In this document: in pieces, positions 46,330-58,316 of the stretch
Position numbering within the stretch: the first letter of the stretch is position 1
Layout of the letters: every line of letters begins with the position of its first letter
Assembly: GCA_030549775.1 (NCBI GenBank)
Contig: CM060174.1
Location: 45,860,707 to 45,924,706 of the forward strand
Direction of reading: 5' to 3'
Length of the DNA stretch: 64,000 bases
DNA from: Tamarix chinensis
Lineage: Eukaryota > Streptophyta > Magnoliopsida > Caryophyllales > Tamaricaceae
Position numbers and translations under genes: made by a program
The notes under the pieces: model-generated
Told to the model about the DNA's origin: nothing
The model's input: the letters and a program-made list of their open reading frames with translations, nothing else
Database searches by the model: none

Positions 46330-47560
46330 CAAAAATAATTAGAGGAAGGCTCGAAGGGGAGGTGAAGGAAGGCAAAATGGCTATTTTTGGGTTAGAGTCT
46401 TTAGGCTAGAAAACAAAGATAGATGGGGGAGGTTTCAAGGCAAGGGAATGGTGCAGGAGTAAAGAGGGGGTGTAGGTGGAGGCTGGGGATGGTTTCACAG
46501 CAGCAGAGGGCGGCGGAGACGGCGGCGGCAAGGCGGCAAAGATGGCTGTCGATCTGGGCATGGCTGAGAAGGAAGGAAAATAGAGGGGTAAAATGGAGGG
46601 TTAAGGGGGCTGTTTTTAGGAAAGTAAGGTATGGGGTGGTAGAGGAGGTTACAGGGTGTGGGTTGGTGGTTTGGGTGGCGGCAGAGGTGGCCGGATGGCG
46701 GAGAAGGGGGCTGTTGCAGGTGGCTTGGCGATAAGGGAGAAAGTGGGGAGAAAAAGAAGAGGTGGAGAAGGGAGGAGCTGTAGGGGCTTGAGGGTGGCTT
46801 GGGTGGTCTCGTGGTGGTGCAGGGCTGAGGTATAGGGTGGCAATGGGCGGCGCAAGGGTTTGGTGTTGTGGTTGGAGAGCGGTTGGCGGCAGCATGCAAA
46901 AACCAGGGAAGAATGGGAAGGAGGAGAAAGGAGAGAAAAGGGAGGACGGGGAAAGGGAGATGCTCGAAATATGGGGCAGAAAGGAGGCTGAAGAGGTGAA
47001 GAAAAAGAAGAGGGAGAAGAGAGGGGGTAGGTAGCTGGTCGGCGATAGAATGAGGGTGGCAGGGAGGTGTCGGTTAGTAGGGAAAAGGGAGGGAATAAGA
47101 AGGAAAGGAAGATGGGCATGCAAGCTGTGGTCCAGGGGTTGGTTTGGCTCGAAATAGGAAATAAAATGACGAGGAAGGGAGAGGGAGTAGCAGGGAGGTA
47201 GGTGGTGGTCGGGTATGGCAGTTGCAGGTGGTGGTCGAGCGTGCGTAGGGTGTCGAGCATGGGCAGGAATGAAAAAGGAAGAAGAAGAAGAAAGAAGCCG
47301 GCCGATCGAAGGGAAAGGAAAGAAAGCTAAACCAACTCGGTCGAGGGAAGATAAATTCTAGGATGCGATGCACGGGTGAAGGGAAGAAGGCAGAAGCGGG
47401 CAGCGTAAGAGAGGGAGGAAGAGAGAGGGGAAATGGGCCAGTGGCCCAGTGCGTAGGGGAGGGGGAAGCAGGCCAGTGCGGGTGGCCCAACGGAGGAGAA
47501 AAAAGGAGGAAAAAGGAGAAAAAGGAGAAGGGAAGAAAGAAAAGAAAAATAATTAAAGAA
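46330..47560 (-). other. CT-rich island of LTR D
   Basis: GA-rich on the plus strand. Long Pro/Ser/Leu-rich frames on the minus strand (46401-47123, 46495-46899, 46649-47260) overlap each other in different frames, as expected from composition alone. Confidence 0.6.
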
Positions 47561-47874
47561 ATGGTAATTTATAAAATAATAGGATTTAATATTTTTAATA
47601 ATAAATTTATTTAATGATTTAATTTAATATAATTAAATATATGGGCTTAAAAAGGATAATTTTAGTAAAATATTGGTTTGAAAAAAAAATTATTCAAATA
47701 AAATTAGTACGATAAATTAATAAAATATTTATTTTAATTTATTAAATATTCATATCTAATTTTATATAATCAAAATCCATATAATAATTAAACTATATAA
47801 TTTTAAAAGCTAATTTATTTTAAATAAAAGCTATTTATTGAATTATAAATTTTTGAAATTTTTGGGGAATTACA

Positions 47875-50870
47875 TTATCATTGTATCATCCAATTAATGA
47901 AAATATATAAAATCTTCAAGAACACTTGAAGATGCTCAACAGAACTCAAGAACAACAAAACCTGCTAATATTTCATGCTTGAATTAAAATACATAAACAT
48001 GTTTGAATCAAGACAGATCAAGCATCAAATTTCATACAAATATTTTAAGGACTAGCGTGGTATCATTAGATTAAAAAATAACCATTAAGAATAAAAATCA
48101 AGGCCTAAGGTTCGAATTCCCAAAAATACACCAAATATGTCATAATAAACCGTGACACTTTCAATCATGATAAACATAAAAATATATCAACTTTTAGTAT
48201 TTATTATGATAACCTTTAATCCTTTAAGCTCCTATATTAAGAAAAGGGTAAGATAAACCTAGATATGCCATAGAAAAATATTAAGAAAACCAACCATAAT
48301 AACTAAATCGAAGGAGCTAAAATTGAACATGAGTAAAGATAAATTCTTATCATAGAGTTAGAAGAAGAATTGAGCTTCATCAATGGTAGAAATTTTCATG
48401 AAAGGAAAATAAATTTAGAGGGAGAAAGGAAGGAGAATGTATTATAAAGATGACTCAAGTTTTATAAGTTTAGAAGTCTTAATTATTAAGTTAGGGTATA
48501 AGGATAAATTAGCCATTTTACTTCTAAAAATATCAACACATGTACCCATCATGGAAAAAGGAGGTGATGAAGACCAAACAATACAAGAATAAAGGGTTGT
48601 GATGCTTAGTTGAAATGGAAAGGCTATGAGAATAGTAAGGAAATTTTGGTAAAGAATAAAAAGGTAATTCATGCATAAAGGTAGCAAAACTCAAGTTTTA
48701 TCCAACCAAAGGAGGATTAAAAAAATAATTAGCTAATAAATGAGAGGTTCTCATCCATCCTGATAAAAATGAAAGGTAAGGATTTATCATTGAAATATTA
48801 GATAAAGATTAAAAGAAGAAGAAGAAGAGTGAAAATTAATGAATTTTATAGCCTGAAATTATCTAAATTAATCTAATAATAATATAAATTATAATGCAAT
48901 ATTTAGATCATATAATTACTAAGGTATCATAAAATTTTGATCACTAGAAAGAACTTAATGGGCTCAAAACACACAACTAAATCCCATCAAAATTATGAAA
49001 GGTGTATTTTTGCCAACAACTTGGTTTAGCATTTAAAAAACCCTAGTATACTCTAGAAAAATGCGAGGAACCCTAATATGGGTAAGTTGGAATTATTCAG
49101 AGAAACTTCAATAGCCAAAAGTAAGTCATAAGATATCACAAACACAAAATTATGAGAAAGGGACGGATATCAAAAATGAAACATTTTTAAAAAAAATGAG
49201 GGTTTCTATTCCATCAAAAGATACACTAATTTAAAAATTAGGTATATTTCTTCTAGTAAAAACAAATTATGAATAACTTAGCATTTTTTATATTACAAGT
49301 TTGGAGACCAAAATTAGTTTAGAAATGTCATGGAACACAACACCATTAGAAAGTATAAAGAGTCCCTAAAAAACCTTTTTAAAATGTTACTAGGATTTTA
49401 AAACTATACAAAGATGGGATAAATGATCAAACTAAATAAATGTAATATACATTAATACTAATCCTAAAGAACTCATGTCCTCTAAAATAATAGGATATTA
49501 CACTTCAACACTAATGCATGCTAAAGGACTTTTAAGGGTATTTATATCATTTTTTAAGCTTTATTAATTCCAAATTAAATCCTACTTCAGGTACTTAGAG
49601 TGCCATTAATATAAGAGCACTTTGAATGTTCAAGAACACTCCTAAGCCCAAACAACTTTCAACCATAATTTAGAGCATCAAATATTACTCAAGTCAATTA
49701 ATATAATATATCAAAGCACATCTAGAAATTATAAGGAACATCATGTTATTAATGATATCAATTAAAACCCACATAATCAAAAATCAAGGCAAGGGGCTAA
49801 AAATACTGAGAACATCAACATCCATGGAAAAAATCAACATACCAACATAATAAATAATGATACACATAAAGAGTCTATGTATTCATATAAATGTTATGTT
49901 TACCTTATCTAATAATTGAAATAGGACGAGGAAAAAATCAAGTTTGAAGAAGATGAGGTTTTCTAAAAATTTCCAAAAGTTAATCTACATTTACTTAGTT
50001 AAAAATACCAATAGATTAATCTCTAATATAAAGGAGAAGAATATGAAGGAAAATGGAGTGGTTTGGTGCTGGTTTGTGGTGGTGAAAATAGTGGCCAAGG
50101 TAGATGGAGGTGGAATCAGTTTGGGGAGAAAAAAGGGAGGTTATAAGGTTGATGATGATGAGGTGGAACAAGTTAGATATATTAGTTTACTTAATTAGGT
50201 GGGTAAAGGGTAAAATTATACAAAAACAAAGTTGATTTTTTTGTGTGTGTGAGTGAGGGTTGCCAACAGCCTAGGGATGATCTTTTCCCTCCATTTACTT
50301 GTTTTGATGTGTAAGACTAGGATAGAGTCCCATGAAGTTAGATTATGCTTATAAGCTAAGTGGGAGTTTAAGCAACAAACTACACCTAAAATTGATGAAA
50401 TAAACTCTAAAAATCATTAAAAAATACTATTCAATATATATAAATCATTTCTATAATACTAATGGTAAATTATATTTTTCCCATAAATTTTGTAAATTTT
50501 AGAAGGTTAGACGGGTTGTTTTAGGGCTAAAAACGCATAAACAACTTAAACAAAACATTAATAGTATTTTTGCGTAAATAACTATGATTAGAGTTTTTAC
50601 ACAATCTAGGAGACTTAAAGAAAGATAAGGAATCCAAAAATGAAAGAATAATAATGATCTAGAAGATGTCAGATAGCCAAAAATAGCTCAAAATACATCA
50701 CATAAGAAAACTTGTGAGAAAGAGTTAAGTAACAAAAATGAAACAAGGGTTTCTATTTCATCAAATGGTGTAATAAATGAACAAAATATGATAAACTTTA
50801 TATTAGTTGGAGAAAAAAATAAATAAACTAAGTCTTTGAGAAACAAGAAATAACACTAAGCTAACAGAAC
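47875..50870. other. Unclassified old repeat region with diverged direct repeats
   Basis: No gene is recognised. 49100-49270 and 50640-50800 share a run of similar words in the same order (AGCCAAAA-TAG, CACAAACACAAAA/CATCACATAAGAAAA, GAGAAAG-G, AAAAATGAAAC, GGGTTTCTATT(C/T)CATCAAA). 47920-48460 and 49620-50050 are more loosely alike (TTCAAGAACACT, AAATCAAGG, AAATTTAGAGGG versus AAAGGAGAAG). The layout fits a decayed pair of LTRs or a tandem duplication of about 1.5 kb. Frames 48442-48687 and 49944-50198 are not supported. Confidence 0.45.
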
Positions 50871-50964
50871 AACTATTAAGAGCCTGACTTGAGACACTCC
50901 TTTCATCTTGGCCTTTGGAGGAAAGGTGGTTCTCCCTACAAAATATTCATCCCATTTATGTAGA
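50871..50964 (+). pseudogene. Integrase fragment of a Tat-like element, part 1
   Basis: It reads TPFILAFGGKVVLPTKYSSHLCRV, the segment after the integrase catalytic core in Tat/Ogre-type gypsy elements (the usual form has a TPFxLVYG-type start). It continues at 52512 after solo LTR H. Together with parts 2 and 3 it recovers a nearly continuous integrase C-terminal half. Confidence 0.6.
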
Positions 50965-50969
50965 GTTAG

Positions 50970-52506
50970 TGATAAGTGGATATTTTATGGTATTAATTGG
51001 TATATTTAAGCTAATTTTTCATTATTACTTGTGATAATTTAGCCATTTTCCCGAAGTTTGTTTCTGTTAGCTAAGTTTTACATGAAGAGATAAAATCAAA
51101 CTTAATTAAGGTAATAATTAAGAGATAGGTGGAAATAGAGAGATAAAGGATTAGAATAAAAGTCATATGAGTATACCATCAGTGAAGACCATAAAAGAGG
51201 AGTCAAGTGCAGAAATATTATGTGAAAATGCTAAAAAAGCAAAAACTATGGAGCCATAAAATTTATTAATATGGCCCCTATTTCTTGGATATTTAGCTAC
51301 GATATCATTTAACTTTAGTAAAAAAAATATGATGTACCATATTTAATAATACGGTCTATATTTTTCTCATTTTTCAGATTTATTTAATTCCCCCTCTCTC
51401 TTATCTATAGATAGGATACATGTTGGGGTAAATAAAAGAGGGATCAACCACTAATTTTAGTTCATAACTTTCATGCTTTTCTAGTCATTAGGTCATAATT
51501 TTTATATTTAAATGTTAGTGTTGAAATCAAAGTAAAGAATTAAAGACTCAATAGAGTTTCCAACACTAAGATACTCCTAAACCCTCTATCCTTTTCTTTG
51601 CTATACTTCTCCTGGCACTTTTAGTATTAATTTGATTCAAGTTTCATTCCTTTATTATTGTAATAAAGTTTTATGCATCTGTTTTATTTAATTCAAGTGT
51701 TATTTTCTATATGCTTAGTTTTGCTGAACTTATGATTTTTAATTACTATTTGATCATGTGTTATTATTTCATTATTATGCGAAGCTAAATTATTATAGGG
51801 TAGGAGGATAATTGAACGTTATAGGATAATTTTTTTAAGATGTAAATTGAATCTATTCATCGTGTGTATTTTTTTATATTAATAAACTATGTCTAATGAT
51901 ATTTGATCCAAGATTTGTGTTTTACTATCTAACATTAACAACTGGTTAATTTGAGTGCTAATCAAATGTTAGGATAATATATTTAATCTATAATTGTTAA
52001 CGTATACATCCACAACTAGTGAATAAGTTGGGTAATTTCAATATAGTTTATTAATCTTTAGGACTACATAATTCGAGCTTACTATAATTATGATTCTAGT
52101 TAGTTCCTCCCTAACTGTGAATACTACCATTAATTAAATATAGAGATCTTATCCTAAATTATTAATTATTTAGACAACAAATAAAAAGTAAACCTTGGTA
52201 GATTTACAAAAAAGGATGCTAGGAAGCAGATGTATGAGATCTTCTATAGGTTATCATAAAATATACTATATAACCATATTATTCAATGATCAATTGATAT
52301 CCTAATGAAAAATATTTCATTTGATCTATATTATCTTATTAGTTATTAAGGTACTCTTGTAAGTGTAAGATCCTTCTTTTTATTATTAGTTATAGTTTCG
52401 TAATTATATAAATAGGGAGATAAAATTGATCTTAGAAACTAAATAGTTGAATTATAGTCTTTATAGGATCAAACCCTATTCATTGCTTGCTACTTGGATT
52501 TTTTTT
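50970..52506 (+). mobile_element. Solo LTR H, about 1.54 kb, in the Tat integrase
   Basis: It begins TGATAAGTGGATATTT. Flanking words GTTAG (50965-50969) and ATTAG (52507-52511) are a probable target duplication with one mismatch. The right end lies in a T-run after GGATCAAACCC, and the canonical CA is not preserved. The integrase reading stops and resumes at exactly these edges, which supports the boundaries. The end block GGATCAAACCC-CATTGCTTGCTACTTGG resembles those of LTRs I and J. Confidence 0.55.
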
Positions 52507-52511
52507 ATTAG

Positions 52512-52610
52512 GGTCTAATTTGAGGTGTCTACGATAGCAAACCAATTAGTCATTATAATGACACCAACAACAAAGAAGATTTAAGAGTGTAAAAGGACTT
52601 GCATGAGGAA
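52512..52610 (+). pseudogene. Integrase fragment of the Tat-like element, part 2
   Basis: It reads GVYDSKPISHYNDTNNKEDLRV, a stop, then KDLHEE, the helical region downstream of the core in Tat integrases. It continues without gap or overlap after LTR G (EITHVRLATY from 54168). Confidence 0.6.
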
Positions 52611-52615
52611 TGAAG

Positions 52616-54162
52616 TGATGCACTGTCGTATGCACAACAAATTTAATAAATAAATCCTAATTCCCAAATACGTAGTATATGGCAAGAAGGAGTCGAACCC
52701 ACAAGGAATGACGTTTTAATCACTAATTTTGCTATTGATGTTATAACCCCGTTTATAGAATTTCATTGATTCTTAAACTAAATTCGATTATACTAGGTCT
52801 TTAATCACGAATTGATAATTAGGGGAGGATTGAATTGGTGATGGAATTAAAATTCCATACATTCACATAAGAAGAATGATTCTAAATAATTCAATGTTGA
52901 CTTAGGAAATTCATAATAACGAATTCCTATACTTCCTCTCAACCTTAATAAATTGAATATGCTCTCAATTTATTTTTGCACCCATTTAATAACCTAGGTT
53001 ACGAACACTAGATTCAATTAATGGTAGCATTATGAACGGGAAGCAGCCAACTACAATCATAATCACAAAAGCTCGGATCATGCAATTGCACGAATTAATG
53101 GTCTTCTTCCTACTATAGACAAATTAATTAACAATTACGGGTTAATTTCATTGTCTTAGAAAAGACTAAGTCCTAAACCAAATAGGTGATCAATCTAATC
53201 AGTTCAAGAATCTTAATCTATGATATGGAATCATTCAATTCAAACCATTAATTCAATTAAACCTCATCTAGAATCAAACATTTAAATTATGAAATGATAA
53301 TTAAGTTATGATTCCATCCTCAATTCACCCTACCCTGTTCTAACTACTCAAATTTCTGCATATTCACAATTCATACAATTATACAAAAATATTAAAAATT
53401 AATGACAATAACACATTCACAAATTCTATTATTGCAACAATTAGATGATAATGAAGTGATCACAAGTAAAATTACAGAAAAACTACTTAGATTCAGCAAA
53501 ATGAAGATACAGAAATTTACAAAGGAATAGAGAAAACTTATCAATTGAAGTGCAGAATGTCAAATCATCAATAGAATTCAAGAAGATCAAAGGTTGGAAT
53601 TGTGCATTACATGTATGTTCTAAAGGAATAAAGGAAGAAAAATACATTCCAAATGTTTTTCGATCCTTTTCTTCTGTATATCCCGAACTCTGTTTTCATA
53701 TCAAATTTATCAGGAACAAGTCGCGTGGCAGTTACACGTTTTTAATTGAAAACACGGTCCGTGTTTATGAAACACGATACCCCCGTGTTTTCTTCCAACA
53801 GCTCTACTGACAAGGATTTACAGACCGGTACTCGGGATAAATAACACGGTTCGTGTTATGGAAACACGGGACCCCCGTGTTTTTTATTCTTCCACTCAAT
53901 TCCTTTGAAAGTTTCAGCTTAGCTTCTCTTGATGTATTTGTTCCCTTTCCAACTTTGCTCTCCTTGATTTGGCATTTCTTGATGTGGTCTCTACTTGATT
54001 TCTTCTTTTCATTGATTTCTCCTTGAATTTCTTCAATTCTTTTCTTTCCTGTAAAATTTATTCAAAGGAGGAAAACTCGACGAAAAGATTAAATCTAGTA
54101 GAATAAATGAGGGATAAATGATATTTTTAGACATGAAAATAATCAATAAATCTCATCTATCA
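52616..54162 (-). mobile_element. Solo LTR G, 1.55 kb, in the Tat integrase
   Basis: The minus strand begins TGATAGATGAGATTTATTG at 54162 and ends TACGACAGTGCATCA at 52616. A perfect target duplication TGAAG flanks it (52611-52615 and 54163-54167). Near its end is CATTCCTTGTGGGTTCGACTC (broken here for length: CATTCCTTGTGG then GTTCGACTC), the usual LTR-end wording of Athila-like elements. It holds two copies of a double palindrome (53751-53789 and 53843-53882). Frame 53550-53810 is not called. Confidence 0.85.
53751..53882. repeat. ACACGG...CCGTGT palindromes in LTR G
   Basis: AACACGGTCCGTGTT (53751-53765, a perfect palindrome apart from the central base) is followed by AACACGATACCCCCGTGTT (53771-53789). 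About 92 bases later come AACACGGTTCGTGTT (53843-53857) and AACACGGGACCCCCGTGTT (53863-53881). The pair of hairpins is thus duplicated. ACACGG/CCGTGT words are common in plant LTRs; any role is unknown. Confidence 0.7.
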
Positions 54163-54167
54163 TGAAG

Positions 54168-54435
54168 AGAGATTACTCACGTGAGACTAGCTACTTATTA
54201 GCAATTGGTACAAAAAGAGATTGAAGTCAACCTAGCTCAAGGTGGGATATTAGATGTTGAGGAAGGCTAAGTTCCAAGGTGGTGGAAGTTGGGAGAACAG
54301 ATATCCAAATGAGAAAGGCCTTACAAGATAGTTGATGTGGTCAGATCAGCCACTTTTGTGTAGATGAAAGATAATGGAATATATTTGGCTAATGCTTGAA
54401 ACACCAAACATTTGAGGATTATTATATATAGAGGC
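54168..54435 (+). pseudogene. Integrase C-terminus of the Tat-like element, part 3
   Basis: It reads REITHVRLATY, VQKEIEVNLAQ, then KLGEQI, ERPYKIVDVVRSATFV, and NTKHLRIIY with a few stops. The GPY-type box (here ERPYKIVDVV) and the final N-x-x-HLR word mark the integrase C-terminal domain of Tat/Ogre-type elements. The region before it is split by LTRs H and G. The rest of gag-pol is not in this window, or is lost in 47875-50870. Confidence 0.62.
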
Positions 54436-55789
54436 TAACTAGATTATTAGATTATGCTTGATTTTGTACAAATACTTATTTTTTGATGGACTAATTCCTT
54501 TATACAATAACTTTTTGATTGCAATGAATTACCAACTACCTTAATTGCTAATTTATTCAAGGACTTGTTGAAATAGCACCTAACAAAAACAAAAGTTGTA
54601 AAGGGGTGGGCCCTCCATGCTAAGGCCATCTATAAAGCAAAGTAAACTAGTGAAATTCATAAGTTAGCTCTAGGGGAGCCATTCATGTCGAGGCCATCCA
54701 AAGGCCAGAGTAAGCTAATGTAATCCATAAGCTAGCCAAGGGAAGCCCTCTATGTCAAGGCCATCCACATATTATAGTAAGCTAATGTAAGTTGTAAGTC
54801 AATTTAAGGTGTGTTCTCCATTCCTAGGCCAATGAGACCAAGGTATGTCAACCCATGAGTGTATTCTTTAGGCCAAAGGCCATTGAGGAAAAATTTAAGA
54901 GACCAATGGTGCATCCTCCATGCGAAGTCCGCCAAGTAAGACTCTAATGGTGCACCCCCATAGTGCTGAAAGAGGCAGGGCCACTAACATGAGGCTCTAT
55001 GGTATGTTCAATTGTAGGTGAGATAAAGTCACTAAGCACCTGAAACTTATAGTAAGAGGGTCAATTGATCTAGGAAAGTCTAATTAGTTGTCTAGTCATT
55101 TAGTCGAGCCTCATCATTAGCTTAGAGAGGGGATAAGAAATGACATTGAGAGGCTTGGTTGGTTTGAGAGTGATATCCCCATATCGCATAGTCACTTGGT
55201 CTAGTCTCATCCTAAGCTAATTTTTGTATTAGGGACAACACAATTGTTCTTCTATGAAAATATGCTTAAGCCTAGGACAAACTTGCCTATGAAAATTAGC
55301 AATATTGAAATTTTACATATGTATAGAAAACTTGCCTACATTGAGAGGCTTGGCTAGTATGAAAGTGATATTACCATATCGCTTAGTCACTCAATCAAGC
55401 CTCACCCTCAACTAACTTGATAGCTTAGGGACTATGAGTCATGTTCATGCCCTTAACTCAATGTCAGCACAAGTGGAATAAGGTTGCATATACTTAGAAT
55501 TAAATTTCTCCAGTTATGGAAGGATCTACCTGAATGATCCTAGTCAGCTTTTCAACACTTGTTCTACAATTGTTACTAGCGAAAATAAGTTTTGAAAACT
55601 AATTAAGTACAATGTGATAATTGCATAGGCATGAATCTATTAATTAAGCATCAATAGTAGAGAGAAAAAAGATGAAATTAATTTGACCTGTTAAAGCAAG
55701 AAACTTCTTCATTGATTTTCATCACTTAACAAAATTCAAAAGTAAGGAAGAAAAGCTATTTAGTAGTAAATAAAATAAAAACAAGTATA
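54436..55789 (+). other. Non-coding 3' region of the Tat-like element with tandem repeats
   Basis: After pol there is a long untranslated region, as is common in Tat elements. 54613-54815 has three units of about 67 bp built on CATGTCGAGGCCATCCA and AGTAAGCTAATGTAA words. Two copies of a block TTGAGAGGCTTGG(T/C)T ... CATATCGC(A/T)TAGTCACT lie about 200 bases apart (55142-55215 and 55341-55415). No gene is seen. The minus-strand frame 54447-54629 is not called. Confidence 0.6.
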
Positions 55790-56355
55790 TGGGTAAAACT
55801 CTTTCTCCTCCTCGACATCTTCTTCATCTACATGAGCCACCCCTTCTTCAACAACCCCCTCGGCTTCCTCGGCCTCTATGGGCATGGGCACCTCTTATAA
55901 GTCCTTAGTTACGTAAACCATCTTGTATACCTTACTAAGATGATTGCATCGAACAATTTCTTTAAACTTAGCATACACCACTGATGCCCCATAAGAATAT
56001 GATTCATATTAAATTTGTTCCAAGAAGAATTTGAACTCTTTACTATTTAGAGATTCATCAAAAACCTAGTGGGCTAACCTCAATCTTACATTGGAAATAG
56101 TCTAAGTGATCTAGCCTTTAACACCTTGCCTTATCACATCGGTTTGGATATTTGCATCACTTGCCACCTTCTATAGCATGTCTATCTAGGCAACATTCCT
56201 TAAGTGGACTTCGTACCAGGTTCATTATTCATCGACATGATCTACCTCAACATTTTTATGTGTCTTAGCTAATTTCTCACATAGCTCCAATATTTTCTTC
56301 TTAGCATCAACATTCAATTTTTCCTAACTAGTAACTTCATTCTTCAAGGCTTTGG
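55790..56355 (-). pseudogene. Antisense coding remnant (extra ORF of the Tat element), C-terminal part
   Basis: The minus strand reads ALKNEVTS, EKLNVDAKKKILELCEKLAKTHKNVEVDHVDE, then SLNSKEFKFFLEQ, YAKFKEIVRCNHLSKVYKMVYV and an acidic end (IEAEEAEGVVEEGVAHVDEEDVEE). The heptad-like Leu/Lys/Glu pattern suggests a coiled coil followed by an acidic tail. It lies downstream of Tat pol in antisense orientation, where Tat-lineage elements often carry an additional antisense ORF of unknown role. Continuity with 62979-63190 across solo LTR C supports one gene. Many stops. The function is not known to me. Confidence 0.5.
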
Positions 56356-56933
56356 TGGTCTATAATCCCTCAAAATTTTAGAAAACCTATAATTTAATAA
56401 ATAGTTTTATTTCAAATAAATTAGCTTTTAAAATTATTTAGTTTAATTATTTTATGGATTTTAGAGTATGTAAATTTAGATATGTGTATTTAATAAATTA
56501 AAAATAAATATTTTGTTATTTTATCATATTATTCTTATTTAAATAAATTTTCAAACTAGTATTTTACTAAAATTATCCTTTTAAACCCATATATTTAATT
56601 ATATTAAATTAAATTATTAAATAAACTTATTATCAAAAATATTATATCCTATTATTTTATAAATTTAATTTTTTTCATTTTTTTCATTTTTTCCCATTTT
56701 CCTTTTCCTCCTTTTTCTTTTCTTTCTCCTTTTTCTCCTTTTCCTTATTTCTTTCTTTTTCCCTTATTCCTAGCTTTGGGCCGCCAAGCCAGCCTCACTC
56801 CCCTCCCTCCTTGCGCGCTGGGCGAGGGGCCCATTTCTCTCCCTCTCTTTCCCCTCCCCTCCCGTGCGTCTCGAACCAGCCAGACCAGCATTCTTCTTTT
56901 TTTTCTTTTCTCTCCTAGACCAGGTCGGCCTAA

Positions 56934-58311
56934 TGATAAGTGTGACTTTTACATCTTATTCCTAAGGTTTATAAGAGTTTTTACCTTTAATTTCAGTCAG
57001 AATTCTCCCTTTTTGTTTTTGTTACTGCCTTTGTGTTGTGAAAATTTCCAGGGTCTCAAGCAACAAAAATAATCATGAAGGATGAATAAAAATAATAACC
57101 TTAAAGGGAGAAGAAAGGAGAAAAAAGGAGCAAAGAGGAGCAAAAGTTAAAGTGGAAAAAGAAAGAATAAATATTTAAAGTATATGGGCCTGAAAGAATT
57201 GAAATTTAGACCAATAAAAGGTCTGAATTTGGAGAAGCTTTCAACATCAAAGTTTTAGATATTTTTAATAGCTTTCCAAAGCATCCAAAATCAGCTTAAT
57301 CGGAGTTATGATAAAAAAGTTATGGTCAAAATACAAATCATTTTCAAAGCTGACACGGGAAGCCCATCGTTACCGAAACCCTAGCGATCCACGAGGCGGT
57401 AGTGTAAAAAATCTTATTCTAATATCTCGAGGCAGCCTACACTCCCTCTCTTTTCTCTCTTCTCTATCCTCTTCCCCAATTCATCAAGATCTCTCTTGTA
57501 AATTAGAGACGGAGGTTCAAGAAGTTAAATTTTTGCAAGAATTTGTGAACATCAAGGGTATTATCTAATGATATTTTCTTTATCTATGGAATCTCTTATT
57601 GTTTTTAATATTCTTGATATGAATTTGATGGGCTAGATCTTGTGCTAAGGTGAAGGGTAATTTTTCCCGATCCTAATGTGTTGAATTATTGCATCCTTTT
57701 TTATTCAATTCATAATGTATGTGTTGTGTTATTGATTGATTGACGGATTCTTGAACCACGGCCGGGTTCTGATTTTCGGTGTGGGAAATACCGGTGAGAT
57801 CGAGAGATAATCCAATATTAGACCCAATAGCACAACGGGAGATTAAATTGTAGGTCGAGAGACGATCGATTTGACCTCTTCAACAATAAAGGAGGAAACT
57901 TTATAGACTTTAATGCATTACATTCTATTAGACTCTAAGCTAGAGATAGTTAGGGCCATAGATATGTAATAGGGTGGTTGTGGCTTGAGAAAGCACTACA
58001 CTTTCTATCCTTGTTGGCATGATTGATTATGATTGTTGAATTATTTTGTGATGTGATCTTCGATTACATGTGAGGATCAGGGGCAATGAACCGGAACCTT
58101 AGCTCTTCTATTTATTTGAGTGACTTGAGTGCTATTTTCCTTTCTTTTTAGCTTATTTAGTTATTTTAGCTTACAATTTATTATTTCATATCATCTCGTA
58201 GTTTAGACATAGTTAAGTTCTATCATTGTCCTAGTGGTCATTCACCAATCCTTGTGGGATCGACCTTGACTACTACTTTGACCCCGTGCACTTGCGGGTA
58301 GGAACGTGTCA
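56934..58311 (+). mobile_element. Solo LTR I, 1.38 kb, nested in giant LTR C
   Basis: It begins TGATAAGTGTGAC and ends GGAACGTGTCA. Target duplication CCTAA is perfect (56929-56933 and 58312-58316). The end block GTGGGATCGACCTTGACTAC followed by CCCCGTGCACTTGCGGG is typical of Athila/Tat-type LTRs. It is the same family as LTR J (19814-21206). The parts of the CT-rich island on both sides join cleanly when it is removed. Frame 57308-57568 is not called. Confidence 0.9.
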
Positions 58312-58316
58312 CCTAA

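Larger units (their letters stand above)
43478..47874 (-). mobile_element. Giant-LTR fragment D (LTR without its tail)
   Basis: The minus strand begins TGTAATTCCCC at 47874 and follows copy C closely: AT start (47560-47874), CT-rich island (47560-46330), AT segment, GGTAATTTT minisatellite (45660-44420), a well-conserved unique block (44400-43720, matching 61190-61840), and a 61-bp minisatellite. It stops at 43478 just after GAGCTCAATAAAA, corresponding to about 62065 in copy C. The last roughly 900 bases and hairpin are missing. D and C are visibly closer to each other than either is to A. Confidence 0.72.
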
